Assembly (NCBI GenBank): GCA_021808205.1
Contig: JAKBCD010000038.1
Location: forward strand, 1 to 8,671
Origin: Pseudomonadota bacterium
GTDB taxonomy: Bacteria > Pseudomonadota > Alphaproteobacteria > Acetobacterales > Acetobacteraceae
Direction of reading: 5' to 3'
DNA length: 8,671 bases
Made by a program: the position numbers and the translations under genes. Numbering within the stretch: the first letter of the stretch is position 1; each line of letters begins with the position of its first letter. Under the pieces are notes generated by a model, which was not told where the DNA came from, searched no databases, and saw only the letters and a list, made by a program, of their open reading frames with translations. Shown here in pieces: positions 5,563-8,671 of the stretch.

Positions 5563-5646
5563 GCAGCAGCCCGCCGACTCATTCAAACTTCGTGGCCGGG
5601 AATTTCACAACCCTGTCTCATCAATTCCTTAGGGATCAATTCAGAC

Positions 5647-5666
5647 TGCCTTGCGCTAGCAAGGCA
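5647..5666. terminator. candidate hairpin between convergent genes
   Basis: An 8-bp perfect stem (TGCCTTGC / GCAAGGCA) closes a GCTA loop between the stop of the DUF6134-type gene (5562) and the stop of the convergent gene (5688). Its position fits a shared bidirectional terminator. No T tract follows on either strand, so intrinsic termination would be weak. Confidence 0.35.
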
Positions 5667-5687
5667 AGCGAACCTCAAATCCTCGCT

Positions 5688-5978
5688 CTAGCCGAGACTG
5701 CCTTCCGGGTGGCGCAGATACCAGAGCCGTTCATGCGCCGCGACAAGGCTTTCGATGCTTTTGCGTCGGTTTGTATCCGGAGGAACAGTGCGGCGGGTCA
5801 GCATTGATTCCAGGATGCGCAGCAGCTGCTCAGCGATCTCGTAGTAGCCCTGATCGCAGGCATGATGAAAGGCAAGTAAAATCTTGTCAGACAATCGGCG
5901 GCTGTAGCGCGGTGGACCGGATTGCCCACGGGAGCTCGAGCCATCAATTTCATCGTCAGGGGCTGTCAAAGCTGCCAT
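5688..5978 (-). CDS. small hypothetical protein, probably conserved in alphaproteobacteria
   Basis: This 96-residue soluble protein is of unknown function. The first 23 residues are polar and low complexity (SSSRGQSGPP). A helical core follows: RYSRRLSDKILLAFHHACDQ (24-43), then YYEIAEQLLRILESMLTRR (45-63), and near the end ESLVAAHERLWYLRHPEG. The core resembles a family of short proteins I recall from Rhodospirillales, in which the RRLSDKIL, HACDQG, AEQLL and SLVAAHERLW blocks are kept; this is memory and not a search. The two-helix spacing is reminiscent of TPR-like helical hairpins, but there are too few units to call a repeat. The ATG at 5978 is the first after an in-frame stop 24 bases upstream. 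No Shine-Dalgarno precedes it, so a short or leaderless transcript is possible. No signal peptide, membrane segment or metal-binding motif is seen. It is convergent with the DUF6134-type gene. Confidence 0.75.
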   Translation of the reverse strand: MAALTAPDDEIDGSSSRGQSGPPRYSRRLSDKILLAFHHACDQGYYEIAEQLLRILESMLTRRTVPPDTNRRKSIESLVAAHERLWYLRHPEGSLG

Positions 5979-6251
5979 TGTAGTTTTGGTCCGGTATCAA
6001 AAATATTGTAAAATCTAGGCACGATAGCATATAGGCCGGCGATAGTCGGTAGTCTCATTTTTTGTACCACACCGCGCTCCTATCGCCAACTTTGATCATC
6101 TTACGATTTATAAAGACTTTGGTCAGTTCCGTTCCTTAAAAGAAAATTACAAAAAATGCCAGAGCGAACCGAAACACAATAAAAACAAAGCTATGAGAAG
6201 CTTTTCTGCTGCTTCAGGGCAACACTTCTGAAATCGTTTTTTTCTTAAAGA
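5979..6251. other. AT-rich spacer without a convincing gene
   Basis: These 273 bases lie between the nrdB stop and the start of the 96-residue protein gene, both on the minus strand. The stretch is clearly richer in A and T than its surroundings. A weak TACAAT (6005-6010, minus) could be the -10 of the small downstream gene, though the -35 position is poor. A weak hairpin near the nrdB end is listed separately. I see no tRNA, coding motif or long repeat. Confidence 0.55.
6181..6215 (-). terminator. weak candidate terminator after nrdB
   Basis: On the minus strand, about 37 bases after the nrdB stop, GAAGC and GCTTC (6197-6201 and 6211-6215 on the plus strand) form a 5-bp stem with a 9-base loop. 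About 7 bases later comes a T-rich run (CTTTGTTTTT, 6181-6190). The stem is short and the T run is offset, so this is only a suggestion. Confidence 0.25.
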
Positions 6252-7307
6252 TTAAGCAGCACCAACTGGCTGGTCAAAGTCGATAAAGGCTTCCTCCCAA
6301 GACCCAGAAGTCGCCGCCTTGCTGTATTCGGTGGAACGGTTTTCGAAGAAATTCGCGTGCTCCACCGCGTTGAGCATCTCGTCCAGCCAGGGCAGCGGAT
6401 TTTTCTCGACATGGAACAGCGAATTCAGCCCCAGCCCACCTAGGCGGCGGTCGGCAATGTAGCGGATATATCGCTTCACCTCGTCGGCAGTCAGCCCTTC
6501 CACCGCGCCCAGTTCGAAGGCCAGATCGATAAAGGCATCCTCATGGTCCACGATGGTGGCGCAGGTGAGGTAGATCTCCCGGCGCAGTTCCTCCGTCCAA
6601 ATCTCCTGATTCTCGGAGATAAACGTACGGAAAAGCTTGGTGATGCTCTCGCAATGCAGCGATTCATCCCGCACGGACCAAGTGATGATCTGGCCCATGC
6701 CCTTCATCTTGTTGAAGCGCGGGAAGTTCAGCAGAATAGCAAAGGAGGCAAAAAGCTGCAGCCCCTCTGTGAAGGCTCCGAAAGCAGCTAGAGTCTTTGC
6801 GATCTCATGCTTGTTCTCCATCGAGAAGCTGTGCATGTAATCGTACTTGTCCTTCATCTCCTTATATTTGAGAAAGGCCGAATACTCCACCTCCGGCATG
6901 CCCACCGTATCCAGTAAATGCGAATAGGCGGCGATATGCACGGTCTCGATGTTCGAGAAGGCCGAGAGCATCATCAGCACTTCGGTGGGTTTGAACACCT
7001 GGGAATACTGCTTCATGTAGCAGTTGTTCACCTCGACATCCGCCTGGGTGAAGAAGCGGAAGATCTGGCTGAGCAGGTTGCGCTCGGCATCGGTGATGTT
7101 CTTGTGCCAGTCCTTCACATCGTCGGCCAGTGGCACTTCCTCGGGCAGCCAATGCACACGCTGCTGCGTTAGCCACGCCTCATAGGCCCAAGGGTAGCGG
7201 AATGGCTTGTAGACCGGATTTTCGGTCAGCAAATCCAGTTTCTTCTCGGCCGCCGGGGCGGAATTAATCTGTCCACTCATCATAAATGCCTTCAAAGATT
7301 GGGCCAT
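6252..7307 (-). CDS. nrdB: class Ia ribonucleotide reductase, beta subunit (NrdB)
   Basis: This 351-residue cytoplasmic protein is the radical-generating small subunit that pairs with NrdA to reduce ribonucleoside diphosphates. The diiron ligands are all present with E. coli R2 spacing: D90, E121 and H124 (NIETVHIAAY), E181 (TEGLQLF), and E215 and H218 (RDESLH). The radical tyrosine is Y128, seven residues after E121. W53 in HWLPEEV matches the tryptophan of the electron-transfer path. The C-terminal tail from NRSTEYSKAA on is flexible and probably docks on NrdA. The ATG at 7307 has AAAGGA 8 bases upstream. A pair of ATGs at 7283 and 7280, with GAAGG 5 bases before the first, could start a shorter form and would lose only residues before SGQIN. 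It lies 41 bases after the nrdA stop, so the two are co-transcribed. The usual transcriptional control of such operons (NrdR boxes) would be upstream of nrdA, outside the window. Confidence 0.96.
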   Translation of the reverse strand: MAQSLKAFMMSGQINSAPAAEKKLDLLTENPVYKPFRYPWAYEAWLTQQRVHWLPEEVPLADDVKDWHKNITDAERNLLSQIFRFFTQADVEVNNCYMKQYSQVFKPTEVLMMLSAFSNIETVHIAAYSHLLDTVGMPEVEYSAFLKYKEMKDKYDYMHSFSMENKHEIAKTLAAFGAFTEGLQLFASFAILLNFPRFNKMKGMGQIITWSVRDESLHCESITKLFRTFISENQEIWTEELRREIYLTCATIVDHEDAFIDLAFELGAVEGLTADEVKRYIRYIADRRLGGLGLNSLFHVEKNPLPWLDEMLNAVEHANFFENRSTEYSKAATSGSWEEAFIDFDQPVGAA

Positions 7308-7348
7308 AGCCCTGATCCTTTAGAATTAATGGGAAGAAAGCGACCTTC

Positions 7349-8671
7349 TTATTGGCAGGCCAGGCACTCTTCGTAATTTCCGCTGGCGGCCAGAGGAACT
7401 GACACGGCGGCATCATTCGCAACCGGCATATCCAAAGAAATCGTCGCCTTTTTCTCCGAGACATTGTCGGCGCGCTGGATGGAGAGCGACCGGCAGTAAT
7501 AAAGCGACTTCACGCCCTTCTTCCAGGCCTGGTAATGGATCTGGTGCAGGTCGCGCTTGTTCACATTCGCCGGCAGGAACAGATTGATTGACTGGCTTTG
7601 GCAGATGAAGGGGGTGCGGTCCGCCGCGTGTTCAACGATCCATCGCTGGTCCAGTTCAAAGGCGGTCTTGAACACGTCCTTTTCATGTTGGCTCAGGAAG
7701 GCCAGATGCTGCACCGAGCCCTTGCTTGTGGTTATAGAGGACCAGATCTCCTCATTATCCTGCCCATGCGCCGCCAGAACTTTCTTCAGCGCCCGGTTGC
7801 GCACGGAGAAGCTGCCGGAAAGGGTTTTTTGCAGGAAAACATTGGCGCTGATGGGCTCGATGCCCGGCGAGGCATTGCCCGCGATGATAGAGATGGAGGC
7901 GGTGGGGGCGATCGCCATCTTGTGGGAGAAGCGCTCTTCGATGCCGTAATCCGCTGCGTCCGGGCAGGTGCCGCGTTCCTTCGCCAGAACTTTCGAGGCT
8001 TTGTCTGCGGCGGCGCGGATATGCTTGAACATGCGGATGTTCCACACTTTCGCCATCACGCTTTCCCAGGGGATGGAATTGTCCTGCAGGAAGGAGTGAT
8101 AGCCCATCACCCCCAACCCGACGGAGCGTTCCCGGTAGGCAGCGTATTTGGCGCGCTCCATCGAATCCGGCGCCTTCTGGATGAAATCCTCCAACACGTT
8201 ATCGAGGAAGCGCATCACATCTTCGATGAAGCGTTCATCCTGGTGCCACTCGAACCAGGTTTCGAGGTTTAGCGACGAAAGGCAGCACACCGCTGTGCGC
8301 TGTTTGCCGTGCTGGTCGATGCCGGTGGGCAAGGTGATCTCGGCGCAGAGATTGGACGTTTTCACCTCCAGCCCCGCCAGCTTGTGCTGCTCCGGGCGCG
8401 CGTTGTTCACATGGTCGGAATAGATGATGTACGGCTCGCCCTGCTCGATACGGGTGGTGAGGATGCGGATCCAGAGCGCGCGCGCCGAAATCGAGCGCAC
8501 CACGCTGTGATCCTTGGGCGAGCGCAGCCCCCACATCTCGTCTTTTTCCACAGCGCGCATGAAATCATCAGAGATCAGGATGCCGTGATGCAGGTTCAGC
8601 GCCTTGCGGTTGGGGTCGCCGCCGGTGGGGCGGCGCATATCCACGAATTCCTCGATCTCGGGGTGCCAGAC
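7349..8671 (-). CDS. nrdA: class Ia ribonucleotide reductase, alpha subunit, C-terminal 440 residues (runs off right edge)
   Basis: This is the catalytic large subunit that converts ribonucleoside diphosphates to deoxy forms. The reading frame is open from base 8671 to a TAA at 7349-7351, so the N-terminal part, including any ATP-cone, lies outside the window. Counting visible residues, the active site N107-x-C109-x-E111 is in SNLCAEI, with C109 the thiyl-radical cysteine. C129 in AVCCLSSLNL matches the second redox cysteine. Y391-Y392 in VKSLYYCRS are the tyrosines of the radical path. The C-terminal tail ends YEECLACQ, where C436 and C439 form the CxxC that re-reduces the active-site disulfide with help from thioredoxin or glutaredoxin. 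The nucleotide-binding phosphate loop region APTASISIIAGNASPGIEP is also present. All of this fits a working class I enzyme. nrdB follows after 41 bases. Confidence 0.96.
   Translation of the reverse strand, partial: VWHPEIEEFVDMRRPTGGDPNRKALNLHHGILISDDFMRAVEKDEMWGLRSPKDHSVVRSISARALWIRILTTRIEQGEPYIIYSDHVNNARPEQHKLAGLEVKTSNLCAEITLPTGIDQHGKQRTAVCCLSSLNLETWFEWHQDERFIEDVMRFLDNVLEDFIQKAPDSMERAKYAAYRERSVGLGVMGYHSFLQDNSIPWESVMAKVWNIRMFKHIRAAADKASKVLAKERGTCPDAADYGIEERFSHKMAIAPTASISIIAGNASPGIEPISANVFLQKTLSGSFSVRNRALKKVLAAHGQDNEEIWSSITTSKGSVQHLAFLSQHEKDVFKTAFELDQRWIVEHAADRTPFICQSQSINLFLPANVNKRDLHQIHYQAWKKGVKSLYYCRSLSIQRADNVSEKKATISLDMPVANDAAVSVPLAASGNYEECLACQ

Noticed and set aside
5643..5704. Direct repeat AGACTGCCTT (5643-5652 and 5695-5704)
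   Set aside because: Ten bases repeated once, with one copy inside the end of a gene; not enough to call an element or target duplication.
1..8671. A dNTP-metabolism or anti-phage nucleotide-depletion cluster linking dcd with nrdAB
   Set aside because: The two loci are 6 kb apart with unrelated housekeeping genes between. Dcd here is the ordinary chromosomal type, and no defence partner is present.

Overview
The window looks like ordinary chromosomal DNA from a GC-rich alphaproteobacterium. An Acetobacteraceae or wider Rhodospirillales relative is the best guess. This rests on the protein sequences: the start and central motifs of Dcd, a thioredoxin-TPR protein that keeps its WCGPC site, a Trm112-like protein with one cysteine, a DUF6134-type Tat substrate and a class Ia ribonucleotide reductase. 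It is inference, since no database search was possible. No phage, transposase, CRISPR array or obvious genomic island is visible.

Layout. 1-623 (minus strand): a Gly tRNA (GCC) with encoded CCA, then a 54-residue basic ORF, then dcd (dCTP deaminase), which runs off the left edge. 757-2568 (plus): a tight three-gene cluster of a CnoX/YbbN-type thioredoxin-TPR protein, a LON substrate-binding-domain protein and a Trm112-like protein, with 3-base gaps. 2632-4062 (plus): a DHA2/EmrB-type MFS exporter. 4077-4598 (minus): a SixA-type histidine phosphatase, convergent with the exporter. 4599-4884: an AT-richer divergent intergenic region with two dyad structures and a TATAAT box facing each way. 4885-5562 (plus): a Tat-exported DUF6134-type protein. 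5688-5978 (minus): a small protein that resembles a conserved family of unknown function. 5979-6251: an AT-rich spacer without a convincing gene. 6252-8671 (minus): nrdB and the C-terminal part of nrdA, which continues past the right edge.

How the genes work together. dcd at the left edge and nrdAB at the right both feed the dNTP pool, but 6 kb of unrelated genes lies between them. The CnoX-LON-Trm112 cluster looks like a co-translated housekeeping unit linked to protein quality control and translation. The other genes are single functions.

I found no convincing undescribed multi-gene system. The most unusual part is the 4693-4815 intergenic block: a 57-base imperfect palindrome, then a perfect 14-bp inverted repeat with a 3-base loop, between divergent TATAAT-like boxes.
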